Assembly (NCBI RefSeq): GCF_042214795.1
Contig: NZ_CP090177.1
Location: 124,001 to 188,000, forward strand
DNA from: Arcobacter iocasae
GTDB taxonomy: Bacteria; Campylobacterota; Campylobacteria; Campylobacterales; Arcobacteraceae
Length of the DNA stretch: 64,000 bases
Direction of reading: 5' to 3'
The position numbers were made by a program, and so were the translations under genes. Within the stretch, counting starts at the first letter, position 1. Every line of letters begins with the position of its first letter. This document shows, in pieces, positions 9,521 to 17,657 of this stretch. The notes under the pieces are model-generated. The model worked only from the letters and a program-made list of their open reading frames with translations, was not told the DNA's origin and did no database searches.

Positions 9521-10300
9521 TCAAACTAAAGATTGAATATACTCATAAGCTGTCACTCCATATACTCTTTTAAAGTGCCTATTAAAATGTGATAAATCAG
9601 TAAAACCATACTCCACAACAGCAGCATATAAATCTTTTGTATGTTCTAAATATATTTTAGCATGAATCAATTTACAATTTAAAAAGAATTGATAAGGAGT
9701 TATTCCTGTATTTGCCTTAAACATTCTTATAAATTGAAATTTACTTAAGCTTAACTCTTTTGCTATTTCATCTATATTTAAAACATCATCCAACTCATAA
9801 TAAATCATCTCTTTAGCTTTTTTGACAATTAAATTCTCTTTTTTATAATCTAAAATAAAATCATTAGTAGAGAAATTATCTGTAATATTTAACAATAATT
9901 CAGAACACAAAGATTCGTCTTTTTCAAATAAAATAGCAGATGATAGATTGATAATATCTTGCTTTAGTTTTTCATTATATACAATAGAAGAGGAAAACTT
10001 TACGATATCTTTTTTACCTAATGCTTCTAAAAAAAGTTCTGGCTTAATATACAACATAACATAATCTAAAGACTCATCATTACATCCTGATTCTCCATCA
10101 TGTAGTTGTTCCGGATTGAAAAGCATTACTCCATTTTTATATGAGGCTTGGGAAACCCCATCTAAATTATATTTTTGAACTCCATTTAAAGTTACGCCCA
10201 AAGCATACTCTTCATGGGAGTGTTTTTTGTATGAAAACTTTTCCATTTTTGCTTTTAGTGCTGTGATATCTACTCTATTTTTATAAGTGAACTTATCCAT
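9521..10300 (-). CDS. AraC-family transcriptional regulator
   Basis: A 259-residue regulator: an N-terminal cupin-like sensing domain (KKHSHEEYALGVTLNG, residues about 20-40) and a C-terminal pair of helix-turn-helix motifs (IAKELSLSKFQFIRMFKANTG and the final GFTDLSHFNRHFKRVYGVTAYEY, quoted in parts). This is the arrangement of the AraE/YSIRK-like group that often controls an adjacent LysE exporter. It lies 10 bases downstream of the LysE gene and 22 bases upstream of the beta-lactamase gene. Confidence 0.9.
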   Translation of the reverse strand: MDKFTYKNRVDITALKAKMEKFSYKKHSHEEYALGVTLNGVQKYNLDGVSQASYKNGVMLFNPEQLHDGESGCNDESLDYVMLYIKPELFLEALGKKDIVKFSSSIVYNEKLKQDIINLSSAILFEKDESLCSELLLNITDNFSTNDFILDYKKENLIVKKAKEMIYYELDDVLNIDEIAKELSLSKFQFIRMFKANTGITPYQFFLNCKLIHAKIYLEHTKDLYAAVVEYGFTDLSHFNRHFKRVYGVTAYEYIQSLV

Positions 10301-10310
10301 AATAACTCAT

Positions 10311-10895
10311 TTAATTAAATATCCCTGAAATTGCAATAGCACATATTATTAAAAATATTGCCATTATGTTATTTACTAGTTTATTATACTTATCTAAAAA
10401 AGATTTTAGTACTTTTCCAAATAAAATCCATGATAAAAAAGCAACACAAGCAATAATTGTAATCAATAACACAAAAAGTGTCAAATGCCAAAAAGAGGTA
10501 TAATAAGGCAAAATAAAACTTGGAAAAACAGTCAATGTAAACAATACTGGTTTGGGATTAACAAATTGCATAAGAAAACCTGTTTTAAAAGATGAAAATT
10601 GATTTTCTTTTTTTGAAGTATTATTTATCTTAAAAATTTGATATGCTAAATACAACATGTAAATAGCTCCAATTATTTGTAAGATAACTATAATATTTGG
10701 CAAATAATTCATCAATATAGAATTAAAAATAACAGATATACTTAATAATACAAAAAAAGCGAATAATGCACCAATAGAAAACTCAAAAGCTTTTTTGACC
10801 CCATAATTGTGCACTGTTGTAAGAATCATAATATTAGTGGGGCCTGGTGTTATTATCATCAAACTACAATATAGTAGAAAAAATACAAAATTCAT
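10311..10895 (-). CDS. LysE-family amino acid exporter
   Basis: A 194-residue inner-membrane protein with about six hydrophobic segments. The N-terminus has the family motif IITPGPTNIMILTT, followed by GVKKAFEFSIGA and the central QFVNPKPVLFTLTVFP. LysE/RhtB proteins export amino acids such as lysine, homoserine or threonine. The adjacent AraC regulator is its likely controller, since that pair is common. The gene appears to head the minus-strand run 10895 to 8433. Confidence 0.9.
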   Translation of the reverse strand: MNFVFFLLYCSLMIITPGPTNIMILTTVHNYGVKKAFEFSIGALFAFFVLLSISVIFNSILMNYLPNIIVILQIIGAIYMLYLAYQIFKINNTSKKENQFSSFKTGFLMQFVNPKPVLFTLTVFPSFILPYYTSFWHLTLFVLLITIIACVAFLSWILFGKVLKSFLDKYNKLVNNIMAIFLIICAIAISGIFN

Positions 10896-10999
10896 AATTT
10901 ACCCTTCTTTTTGGTAAATTATACATTTTAAAAATTTTTAGACATAGTACATTATTGCAATACAAATAAGTTGATATTAAAAAGCTTTAAAGTTATATT

Positions 11000-11584
11000 T
11001 TAAAGAACTTCTTTAATTACTTCTAAATCTGGTAAGTTATTAGCCACATCTTGGTAATCTTTTCCATTCGTTAATGATTTTATTATTATTGCTAAAGGTT
11101 CTGAATATATTTCAGGAAAATCAACCTCACCCAAAGTAACTATTGGAAAAGCTAGTTTTTCCAAAGGTGGACAAAATTGTGCAGAAACACCTTCTTTATT
11201 ACCTCTAGCATCCATACGATACCAGCCATATTTTTTTAAATAAACTGCATTTAATCCATGAAGACAAAAAGGAGGAGTATCAGTAATAGTTAAACGTTGA
11301 TAACATAAGCCAGTAGGAATTTCATTTGCCCGTAGAAGTGCTGCCAATAAATGACTTTTTGCATAACAATATCCAGTAGCATATTTAAGTACATCTGATG
11401 CTTTACATGTCACTGGATTAAGTTTGAAATCTGAACTATGCTTTATCTCATCACGTACAAAGGTAAAACATTTATGGGCAATCTCTTCATCAGAAGATAA
11501 GCCCTTAGCCAATTCTTTTGCTTTAGTTAATACATTTGGAGTTTTCCAATCTATAAATTCTGTTGATTCTAAATATTTTTTCAT
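11000..11584 (-). CDS. transglutaminase-like cysteine protease-fold protein
   Basis: A 194-residue transglutaminase-core protein. The catalytic triad can be seen as Cys in ATGYCYAKSHLLAALLRA, His in CLHGLNAVYL and Asp in WYRMDARGNK. There is no signal peptide, so it acts in the cytoplasm. Members are uncharacterised hydrolases or peptidases. It lies 11 bases downstream of the small membrane protein gene at 11596 and is likely co-transcribed with it. Confidence 0.85.
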   Translation of the reverse strand: MKKYLESTEFIDWKTPNVLTKAKELAKGLSSDEEIAHKCFTFVRDEIKHSSDFKLNPVTCKASDVLKYATGYCYAKSHLLAALLRANEIPTGLCYQRLTITDTPPFCLHGLNAVYLKKYGWYRMDARGNKEGVSAQFCPPLEKLAFPIVTLGEVDFPEIYSEPLAIIIKSLTNGKDYQDVANNLPDLEVIKEVL

Positions 11585-11595
11585 TTTTATAATAA

Positions 11596-11838
11596 TTAAA
11601 CCTTTTTGATTATTTTTACAATATATAATAATACCACAGCACCTATTGTAGACATTATAATTGAGCCAATAAATCCACCTGCACTTAGTCCAACAAAGGC
11701 AAATACAAAACCACCAACAACAGCACCAACAATACCAATAACAATATTACCGATAAGCCCAAAGCCACCACCATTCATTATTTTACCTGCTAACCAACCT
11801 GCAATTGCACCTATTAATAAAAATACTATTATATTCAT
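11596..11838 (-). CDS. GlsB/YeaQ/YmgE-family stress-response membrane protein
   Basis: An 80-residue, glycine-rich membrane protein with three hydrophobic helices. The pattern AGWLAGKIMNGGGFGLIGNI followed by VIGIVGAVVGGFVF is the hallmark of the transglycosylase-associated (GlsB/YeaQ) family, usually induced by stress. The biochemical role is unknown. A glycine-rich shadow frame exists on the other strand but has no ribosome site. Confidence 0.87.
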   Translation of the reverse strand: MNIIVFLLIGAIAGWLAGKIMNGGGFGLIGNIVIGIVGAVVGGFVFAFVGLSAGGFIGSIIMSTIGAVVLLYIVKIIKKV

Positions 11839-11959
11839 CTATGATCCTTTTCTTTTATGACTTATTTAATATTAACTGAATTATCTTTAAGTTTAGAAAA
11901 TATAAAGATATTTATTTTATAGATATAGTAGTTGGATTTAGAAAATTTTAGTAGTAGTA

Positions 11960-11986
11960 AAAAAGCAAGGAGAGACCTTGCTTTTT
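11960..11986 (-). terminator. terminator after trxA
   Basis: AAAAAGCAAGG and CCTTGCTTTTT form a perfect 11-bp stem around a 5-base loop just downstream of the thioredoxin stop codon; on the minus strand a T run closes the stem. It should end the peroxiredoxin-thioredoxin transcript. Confidence 0.8.
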
Positions 11987-11991
11987 ATATA

Positions 11992-12309
11992 TTATAAATA
12001 TTTATTTATTTTTTCTTCAAGAGCACCTTTTGTAGTTGTTCCAATCAATTGGTCAACTATTTCACCATCTTTGAAGAAAAGAATAGTAGGTATTGATCTT
12101 ATTTCATATTTTGCTGTTAAGTCTTGCTCAACTTCTGTATTTACTTTACATATTTTTGCTTTTCCTTCAAACTCTTCAGCCAACTGTTCAATAACAGGAG
12201 CAATCATTCTACAAGGTCCGCACCATGGTGCCCAAAAGTCAACTAATGACACACCCTCTTTTACTGTATCTTCTATATTATTTTGATCTAATTCTAAATA
12301 TTTTGACAT
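11992..12309 (-). CDS. trxA: thioredoxin
   Basis: A 105-residue thioredoxin with the active site WAPWCGPCR near residues 27-35, the cis-proline segment RSIPTILFF and the expected length. It reduces protein disulfides in the cytoplasm. It starts 8 bases after the stop of the peroxiredoxin gene, so it is almost certainly co-transcribed and a likely electron donor for that enzyme. Confidence 0.95.
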   Translation of the reverse strand: MSKYLELDQNNIEDTVKEGVSLVDFWAPWCGPCRMIAPVIEQLAEEFEGKAKICKVNTEVEQDLTAKYEIRSIPTILFFKDGEIVDQLIGTTTKGALEEKINKYL

Positions 12310-12317
12310 TTTATTTC

Positions 12318-12914
12318 CTATAATTTATTTTCATTTTTACCTAAGTACTCAGCAACACCTTCTTTGTTTGCTTTCATACCTTCGTCACCTTTGTTCCATC
12401 CTGCTGGACACACTTCACCATTTTCATTTGTAAATATCATTGTATCTACCATTCTAACCATTTCATCAATATTTCTTCCTAGTGGTAAGTCATTGATTAC
12501 TGCATGTCTTACTGTTCCATCTTTATCAATTAAAAATGACCCTCTAAGTGCTACAGACTCATCTAACAATACATCATAGTCTCTTGCAATTTGTTTTGTA
12601 ATATCTGCAACCATTGGGAATGCAACTCTTCCGATTCCACCCTCTTCTACTTTTGTTTCTCTCCAAGCAAAGTGAGCAAATTCTGAATCAACAGAACAAC
12701 CAATTACTTGAACTCCTCTTTCTTTAAACTCTTCAACTCTTTTTGAAAAAGCAATAATCTCAGATGGACAAACAAATGTAAAATCTAATGGCCAGAAAAA
12801 TAATACTGCACCTTTTTCACCAATATTTTTATATAAATTAAAATCTTCTACAATTTGACCATCTGCTAATACAGCTGTTGCTGTGAAGTCTGGAGCTTTT
12901 TTTGTTACTATCAT
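12318..12914 (-). CDS. typical 2-Cys peroxiredoxin
   Basis: A 198-residue AhpC/TSA-type peroxiredoxin that reduces peroxides. The peroxidatic cysteine lies in DFTFVCPSEI and the resolving cysteine in GEVCPAGW near the C-terminus; the arginine of the active site is in LRGSFLIDKDG. Length and two-cysteine layout fit the Prx1/AhpC group. Thioredoxin is encoded directly downstream. ATG with AAAGGA upstream. Confidence 0.95.
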   Translation of the reverse strand: MIVTKKAPDFTATAVLADGQIVEDFNLYKNIGEKGAVLFFWPLDFTFVCPSEIIAFSKRVEEFKERGVQVIGCSVDSEFAHFAWRETKVEEGGIGRVAFPMVADITKQIARDYDVLLDESVALRGSFLIDKDGTVRHAVINDLPLGRNIDEMVRMVDTMIFTNENGEVCPAGWNKGDEGMKANKEGVAEYLGKNENKL

Positions 12915-12991
12915 TTTATTTCCTTTTTTTCTTGTTTAATTTTTTGATAGTGGAAGTATATATAAAAAGTTTTAAAGTAAAATTAATAAAT

Positions 12992-13024
12992 TTTATTAAA
13001 GGAAAAAAATTATCCTTTAATAAA
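12992..13024 (-). terminator. hairpin downstream of the pentapeptide gene
   Basis: TTTATTAAAGGA and TCCTTTAATAAA pair perfectly over 12 bases around an A-rich loop, just after the stop codon at 13029 on the minus strand. An AT-rich tail follows, so it is a plausible terminator for the cbiZ-pentapeptide pair. Confidence 0.6.
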
Positions 13025-13028
13025 AAAG

Positions 13029-13595
13029 CTATCTTAGTTTTATAGGAAGAAGAGTTAAAAAGCTCAAAGCCTCAGGAAGAGAAAATGTAGCATTTTTTAT
13101 ATCATTTTGTTTTGGGTCGATTAAATAGTTTTTTGATGTTTCAAAATTGGCTTTTTGTAAATTATTTTTTATAAATACAGATTGTTCTAAATCGCAAGTT
13201 TTAAAAAGTGCTTTTTCAAGGTTGCACTCTTCAAAACCAGTATCTCTTATAAGTGAATTGACAAATTTAATTTGTCGTAAATCCAAAAGATGAAAAGAGT
13301 TCTGTGAAATATTACAAGAATCAAATTCAACATTGAAAGGCTCTTCACAAGAACTCCAAGATATTCCAAGAAGTTTTGAGTTCTCAAAAGTCACATCATT
13401 GAATACACAGTTTTTCAAAACACTCAAAGACAAATCACAAGATATAAAAGTGCACTCAGTAAACTTACAGCCTTGCATAAGACTTTTAGAAAAATCACAT
13501 TTTATAAAAGTGCAATTATCAAAATAAATAGAATCAAAGTTTTTATCATCATACTCAATAAACTCTTCTTCCCAATAATCATTTGTTTTAAACAT
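13029..13595 (-). CDS. pentapeptide-repeat protein
   Basis: A 188-residue protein built of A(D/N)LXX-like pentapeptides: successive units such as CTFIKCDFSKSLMQGCKF and SCDLSLSVLKNCVF, continuing with CNLEKALFKTCDLEQSVF. It should fold as a right-handed quadrilateral beta helix. Some relatives (Qnr, MfpA) mimic DNA and shield gyrase from quinolones, but most have no known role, and nothing here singles out Qnr function. It follows cbiZ by 23 bases. A second fragment resembling its N-terminus occurs near 14400. Confidence 0.85.
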   Translation of the reverse strand: MFKTNDYWEEEFIEYDDKNFDSIYFDNCTFIKCDFSKSLMQGCKFTECTFISCDLSLSVLKNCVFNDVTFENSKLLGISWSSCEEPFNVEFDSCNISQNSFHLLDLRQIKFVNSLIRDTGFEECNLEKALFKTCDLEQSVFIKNNLQKANFETSKNYLIDPKQNDIKNATFSLPEALSFLTLLPIKLR

Positions 13596-13618
13596 ATTAT
13601 TTCTTTTTTACTCTAATT

Positions 13619-14311
13619 TTATTGTTTAGCTAGATCTGAAGATGCAAAGATATATGATGCATCACTCATCGATTTATCAAGACTGATAGAACAAGCTTTT
13701 AACACCACTCGCCCAATTAGTTCACCTAATAATGTATGTTTACCACAATAAGCAATTTTTTCGTTACCATAAGGACAAAATACAGCATGACTATCAGTAC
13801 CTGTTCCACTAGCTAGTAACTTAGAAACTGGACTAAGAATTCCTGCATCATGTACAGCAGTAACCTTACTCTCTGTGAGCATAATTAGAGCTTCTACAAG
13901 TGCCACATCACTCAAGGATTGATTGACATATAGCCAAATATTTATAGTCCCAGGAGAGATTTCTTCATCAGCAATATCACCTACTCGTCGTGCATTACTA
14001 AGTCCACTTGTGACCCAACATTCTACTGTTAATCCTTGATGGCTTTCTATGCTGTGACCTAATGATTTCATTGATGCGGCAGTCATCATAGCTGTAGTAG
14101 GTTGAGGCAATGCAAGTTCGATAGCTTTGATATTCAAAGTCTCCTCAGGTGATAAAGTGGGTAAAGATATATCTTTATCCACTTTTAAATTCAAAAAAGA
14201 AGCCACATCACATAACCCACCATTCAACACTGCTGAACTTAATACACGACAATTATTTGGTGGAATAAGTACAAGATAATCAGGATGATTTATCAACTTA
14301 ATTTGAGACAT
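13619..14311 (-). CDS. cbiZ: adenosylcobinamide amidohydrolase (CbiZ)
   Basis: A 230-residue CbiZ-family enzyme. It cleaves the aminopropanol tail of adenosylcobinamide (and some pseudo-B12) to adenosylcobyric acid for corrinoid salvage. Recognisable features are LSSAVLNGGL near the start, TTAMMTAASM, the central VECWVTSGLSNARR region, and the C-terminal segment LASGTGTDSHAVFCPYG. No other cobalamin genes lie in the window, so the enzyme appears as an isolated salvage function. ATG at 14311. Confidence 0.85.
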   Translation of the reverse strand: MSQIKLINHPDYLVLIPPNNCRVLSSAVLNGGLCDVASFLNLKVDKDISLPTLSPEETLNIKAIELALPQPTTAMMTAASMKSLGHSIESHQGLTVECWVTSGLSNARRVGDIADEEISPGTINIWLYVNQSLSDVALVEALIMLTESKVTAVHDAGILSPVSKLLASGTGTDSHAVFCPYGNEKIAYCGKHTLLGELIGRVVLKACSISLDKSMSDASYIFASSDLAKQ

Positions 14312-14399
14312 AAATTTTACCTTTTATTTTTACTAACAATACCCATCTTATCTTTACATTTTTTTTCTTTTATGATTAGTAGCTTTTTTCTTTGCATTT

Positions 14400-14460
14400 T
14401 AAGAAAATCCTGCTTTATAAATAGAATCAAAATTTTTATTATCATCTTCAAAAGTTAAAA
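14400..14460 (-). pseudogene. fragment resembling the 5-prime end of the pentapeptide gene
   Basis: Read on the minus strand, this stretch encodes NKNFDSIY followed by a few residues and a stop, matching DKNFDSIYFDNC near the start of the pentapeptide protein at 13595. It has no start codon or ribosome site of its own and looks like a leftover of a duplicated or rearranged copy. The rest of the 14312-14674 gap is AT-rich leader sequence of the cold-shock gene. Confidence 0.4.
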
Positions 14461-14510
14461 CTTTTCAAAAGAAATTTGCCTTTTATTATTTACCCCTAGC
14501 TTTTTATTAT

Positions 14511-14529
14511 AATTCAGGTATACTGAATT
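14511..14529. promoter_or_regulatory. inverted repeat upstream of the cold-shock gene
   Basis: AATTCAG-N5-CTGAATT is a perfect 7-bp inverted repeat about 145 bases before the cold-shock start codon. It may be an operator, or part of a long structured leader as found in cspA-type genes. A TTGACA follows at about 14594 but no good -10 box could be placed at standard distance from it. Confidence 0.35.
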
Positions 14530-14674
14530 CAATTGAAAGATGATTTCGAATTTCATCTATGGCATGCTTTATATTGATAACCTTTCGTTGACAGTAAAAT
14601 CACTCCACAAGATAGCTTCATAATTAGATTTTATATAGCACAAGTAAAATTGTGTATCAACAAAAGGAATTACA

Positions 14675-14893
14675 ATGGCAGAATTAGTAAATGGATCAGT
14701 TAAATGGTTTAACAGCGAAAAAGGTTTTGGATTTATCGAACAAGAAAATGGTGGAAAAGATGTATTCGTACATTATAGAAACATCAACAGTACTGGATAT
14801 GGTAGAGTTTCATTAGAAGATGGTCAAAAAGTTACTTTCGAGGTTGCTCAAGGTGATAAAGGTCTTCAAGCAGAAAACGTTACTGCTCAATAG
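14675..14893 (+). CDS. cold-shock protein (CspA family)
   Basis: A 72-residue single cold-shock domain that binds single-stranded RNA and DNA. RNP1 is KGFGFIEQ and RNP2 is DVFVHY; the N-terminal GSVKWFNSEKG is canonical. Length is as usual. The ATG has AAAGGA upstream, and the gene is preceded by more than 350 bases without another gene, in keeping with the long regulated leaders of this family. Confidence 0.95.
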   Translation: MAELVNGSVKWFNSEKGFGFIEQENGGKDVFVHYRNINSTGYGRVSLEDGQKVTFEVAQGDKGLQAENVTAQ

Positions 14894-14900
14894 CGTTATT

Positions 14901-14925
14901 TTATAAGCGGTTTTCCCGCTTATAA
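14901..14925 (+). terminator. hairpin after the cold-shock gene
   Basis: TTATAAGCGG and CCGCTTATAA form a perfect 10-bp stem with a T-rich 5-base loop right after the cold-shock stop codon. The T run that usually follows is weak (CTCTTC), so termination may be partial or the hairpin may protect the mRNA end. Confidence 0.6.
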
Positions 14926-14975
14926 CTCTTCAAATACACTTTAAAAATATCAATCTATCTTTTTACAATTATATT

Positions 14976-16061
14976 TTATTTCTCAGTTTTTTGTGATAAA
15001 ACCCATAATTCAACTTTTTCATTCTCTCTTGAATCTGTTCGTTGTGTTTTTTTCGATGAAGCTCTTACATCTCTTCTTAAGTGTAACTCTTTTCTGAAAC
15101 GATTATTGTTTCGTAACTCTTCTATTATAGGATGAAAACTTTCTTTATCAACAACTTGAGCTAAATTTGAAAATATCAAAACTATTTTTCCATCAGCATT
15201 AAGATGCTTTTGTGCTTGCTCAAAAAATCTAGGAAATAAATCCTCTTCAAAATATATAGCTTTGTCAAGCCCTTCTTCTAGTTTATGTTTTGCAAGTAAC
15301 CAAGGAGGATTAAACACAATCAAATCAGCCATAACATCACAATTATCAAATAAATCACCATGATTAAGTGTTATTTTATCTTCATAACCCAATCTTTTAC
15401 TCTCTTGATCTACTCCAATAATTGCATTTTTATTTGTATCTGTTGCAAAAATATTTTCAAAACCATTTTGGATTAATTGAAATGATAAAACACCACTTCC
15501 AATTCCTATTTCGATTACTTTTTCTTTTGAACCTTCATATTTTTTTAGCCATTTATCAAATAATTTTAAATGATCAAATCGTGTTGGGAAATATGTACCA
15601 TAAAAAGGATGAAGATTTATATCTAAAGTTTTAACTTCAATTCCTTTTTGATACCATTGCCATGAACTATTCATTCCTTGAACTTCAGGAAAAGAGATAT
15701 AAAATTCTGAAACCTCTGGATATAATAATTCTAACCAACCAATATGGGGAGCTTTTTTTACAAGAAGTTTATTATCTTTTACTTTTAATAACAATCTATG
15801 TGAAGCTTCTCTAAATGCACTTCGATAGTCTCTTTGTCCTTGAAAGCTTTTATCTTTATATTTTTTTAAAAGATTTTTTTTAAGTTCAGATAAAACTTCT
15901 AATCCATTGCTGTAATACTCTTCTACAAGAACATACTTTCCTGCAACTAGTTCGACAACAGTTGCCTTTGTATCCATCTTACGATAGAAATGTATAGCTT
16001 CAATTTCTGAAGTTATAATACTTGGTCTATCGGGTTTGATAGATGATAAATCGTTATTCAT
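14976..16061 (-). CDS. class I SAM-dependent methyltransferase (HemK/RlmG-like)
   Basis: A 361-residue protein with a methyltransferase domain in its second half: the SAM loop EIGIGSGVLSFQL near residue 185, the acidic strand FATDTNK, and the NPPW motif in DLIVFNPPWLL that marks enzymes methylating amide or exocyclic amino nitrogens of proteins, RNA or DNA. The N-terminal 150 residues are unfamiliar. The substrate is not known. It converges with the cold-shock gene. Confidence 0.8.
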   Translation of the reverse strand: MNNDLSSIKPDRPSIITSEIEAIHFYRKMDTKATVVELVAGKYVLVEEYYSNGLEVLSELKKNLLKKYKDKSFQGQRDYRSAFREASHRLLLKVKDNKLLVKKAPHIGWLELLYPEVSEFYISFPEVQGMNSSWQWYQKGIEVKTLDINLHPFYGTYFPTRFDHLKLFDKWLKKYEGSKEKVIEIGIGSGVLSFQLIQNGFENIFATDTNKNAIIGVDQESKRLGYEDKITLNHGDLFDNCDVMADLIVFNPPWLLAKHKLEEGLDKAIYFEEDLFPRFFEQAQKHLNADGKIVLIFSNLAQVVDKESFHPIIEELRNNNRFRKELHLRRDVRASSKKTQRTDSRENEKVELWVLSQKTEK

Positions 16062-16190
16062 ATGATTATGCCCTTTATATTGTGTCGCATTTTATTATAT
16101 AAAGGCTTTGTTATGGTTTGATTTTTCTATATTGGTGTTTTATATTGAAAATATAGTTAAATAGCTTATAAAAAGCTATTATTTTTAAAT

Positions 16191-16328
16191 CTATTCTTCA
16201 TTAGAAGAAGGAGTGTCTTCTACTGTTTCATTATTAGATGCTTGTTTTTTCTTCTGTTTTTCTTCTTTTTTCTTCTTTTTTTCTATCTCCCGCGCTCGTT
16301 TTTCGTAATTGTAGTTTATTTTAGCCAT
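16191..16328 (-). CDS. small lysine-rich protein (45 aa)
   Basis: A short gene of 45 residues, beginning MAKINYNYEKRAREIEKKKK and ending in an acidic, serine-rich tail. The ATG has AAGGA seven bases upstream. Small proteins with an N-terminus of the type MAKxNYxYEKRxxExxKKKKKEEK are widespread in Proteobacteria and have no known function; I rely on memory for that. The composition suggests a single charged helix that may bind nucleic acid. The rest of the 16062-16590 gap shows only AT-rich DNA. Confidence 0.7.
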   Translation of the reverse strand: MAKINYNYEKRAREIEKKKKKEEKQKKKQASNNETVEDTPSSNEE

Positions 16329-16590
16329 TTGCCATCCTTATATTTTTTTTAAAAGTATTCTTACCATATAAAAATACTATTTATCGCTTGTAGACCTATC
16401 TTATCATATTATTTTGTCTATAATATTAAAAATGCATAGACATTATTTTTTCTATAGATTTCTTCTTGCTATATTTTATTATTAAAATTCTAAATACAGT
16501 TAAATAAACACTAAAATAGCTATCTTTTTCCAAAACTTTTATTTTTTTATTTTTTTATTTTTTATGTTAAAATAATAGCAAAGGGTTAAA

Positions 16591-17193
16591 ATGGAAATAG
16601 TTGGATTAGAAGAAAAAATAATATGTGAATGTTCAAAAGCACTTTTATTAGCTTTAAAACAAAAAGATGAACATACTCAAATGCATTCTGAAAGAGTTGT
16701 AGCAATTTCTGAAGAATTAGGGATTCGTATAGGATTCAACAAAAGTCAAATAAAAATTCTGCGGATTAGTGCTGCATTTCATGATATAGGTAAAATTGGC
16801 ATACCAGATAGAATATTACTAAAAACTACGCCTTTTGATGAGGAAGAGTGGAAAATCATGCAAAGTCATACCTTAAAAAGTGAAGAACTATTAAAAAGTA
16901 TGCATTTTGAAGATAGTGAAATAATAGCCGATGCAGTTAGACATCATCATGAATACTATAATGGAAATGGATATCCTGATAAACTTAAAAGTAAAGAGAT
17001 ATCTATATATTCGCGTATACTTTCACTTGCAGATAGTTATGATGCTATGGCATCACCTAGACCTTACCATGATAAACGAAGTCATGATGAAATTATGTCA
17101 ATTTTAGAATCAGAAAATGGAATAAAACATGATCCAGAATTATTTAAAGAATTTAAAGAGCTTATTAAAAAAAGCAAACATAAAGTAGATTAA
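16591..17193 (+). CDS. HD-GYP domain cyclic-di-GMP phosphodiesterase
   Basis: A 200-residue stand-alone HD-GYP domain. The metal-binding His-Asp pair is in AFHDIGKIGIPD and the GYP signature in HHEYYNGNGYPD, with later DSYDAM. Such enzymes hydrolyse cyclic di-GMP. No receiver or sensory domain is attached, so partner control is likely. Its stop codon overlaps the stop of the HAD gene on the opposite strand by four bases. Confidence 0.9.
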   Translation: MEIVGLEEKIICECSKALLLALKQKDEHTQMHSERVVAISEELGIRIGFNKSQIKILRISAAFHDIGKIGIPDRILLKTTPFDEEEWKIMQSHTLKSEELLKSMHFEDSEIIADAVRHHHEYYNGNGYPDKLKSKEISIYSRILSLADSYDAMASPRPYHDKRSHDEIMSILESENGIKHDPELFKEFKELIKKSKHKVD

Positions 17194-17657
17194 TTTCTTA
17201 ATGTGGCTATTAATCTATTTGCATCTTTCAAATAAGAAAATACATCAAAAATAGACTTTACTAAAATATCAGAATTTAACAGTGTCTCTGTACATAAACC
17301 CTCATCTTGTAAAATAGCAATTCCCAAAATAGACTCTTTTAACATCAACTTATCATTTCGTCCATTTCCAACACTTAATGTAGTAGAAGACCCTAGATTT
17401 TTGATAAACTCTAACTTGCTAACATCTTGAGAAGACTTTGCTATTTTTATAACTTCACAATTTGTATCTCCAAGCTCTTTTTCCACACTTCCATAAGTAT
17501 CAGCAGTAATTACATAAAAATTAAAAGAGTTTGAAAGTTCATTTATATTTTTTTTAATGCCCTCAATTAATTTACCATCTATTGCAATCGTACCATTATA
17601 ATCAAATACAATATTTTGAATCTCTACTTCTTCTCTTCCTGGAATATTTACTTTCAT
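17190..17657 (-). CDS. HAD-family hydrolase (soluble P-type-ATPase-like)
   Basis: A 155-residue small HAD phosphatase-like protein. Motif I is VFDYNGTIAIDG, in which the second aspartate of the usual DxD is replaced by asparagine; motif IV is in SVGNGRNDKLML. This pattern occurs in a group annotated as soluble P-type ATPase or HAD proteins of unknown substrate. It is the last gene of an overlapping operon with the EamA gene (4-base overlap). Confidence 0.75.
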   Translation of the reverse strand: MKVNIPGREEVEIQNIVFDYNGTIAIDGKLIEGIKKNINELSNSFNFYVITADTYGSVEKELGDTNCEVIKIAKSSQDVSKLEFIKNLGSSTTLSVGNGRNDKLMLKESILGIAILQDEGLCTETLLNSDILVKSIFDVFSYLKDANRLIATLRN

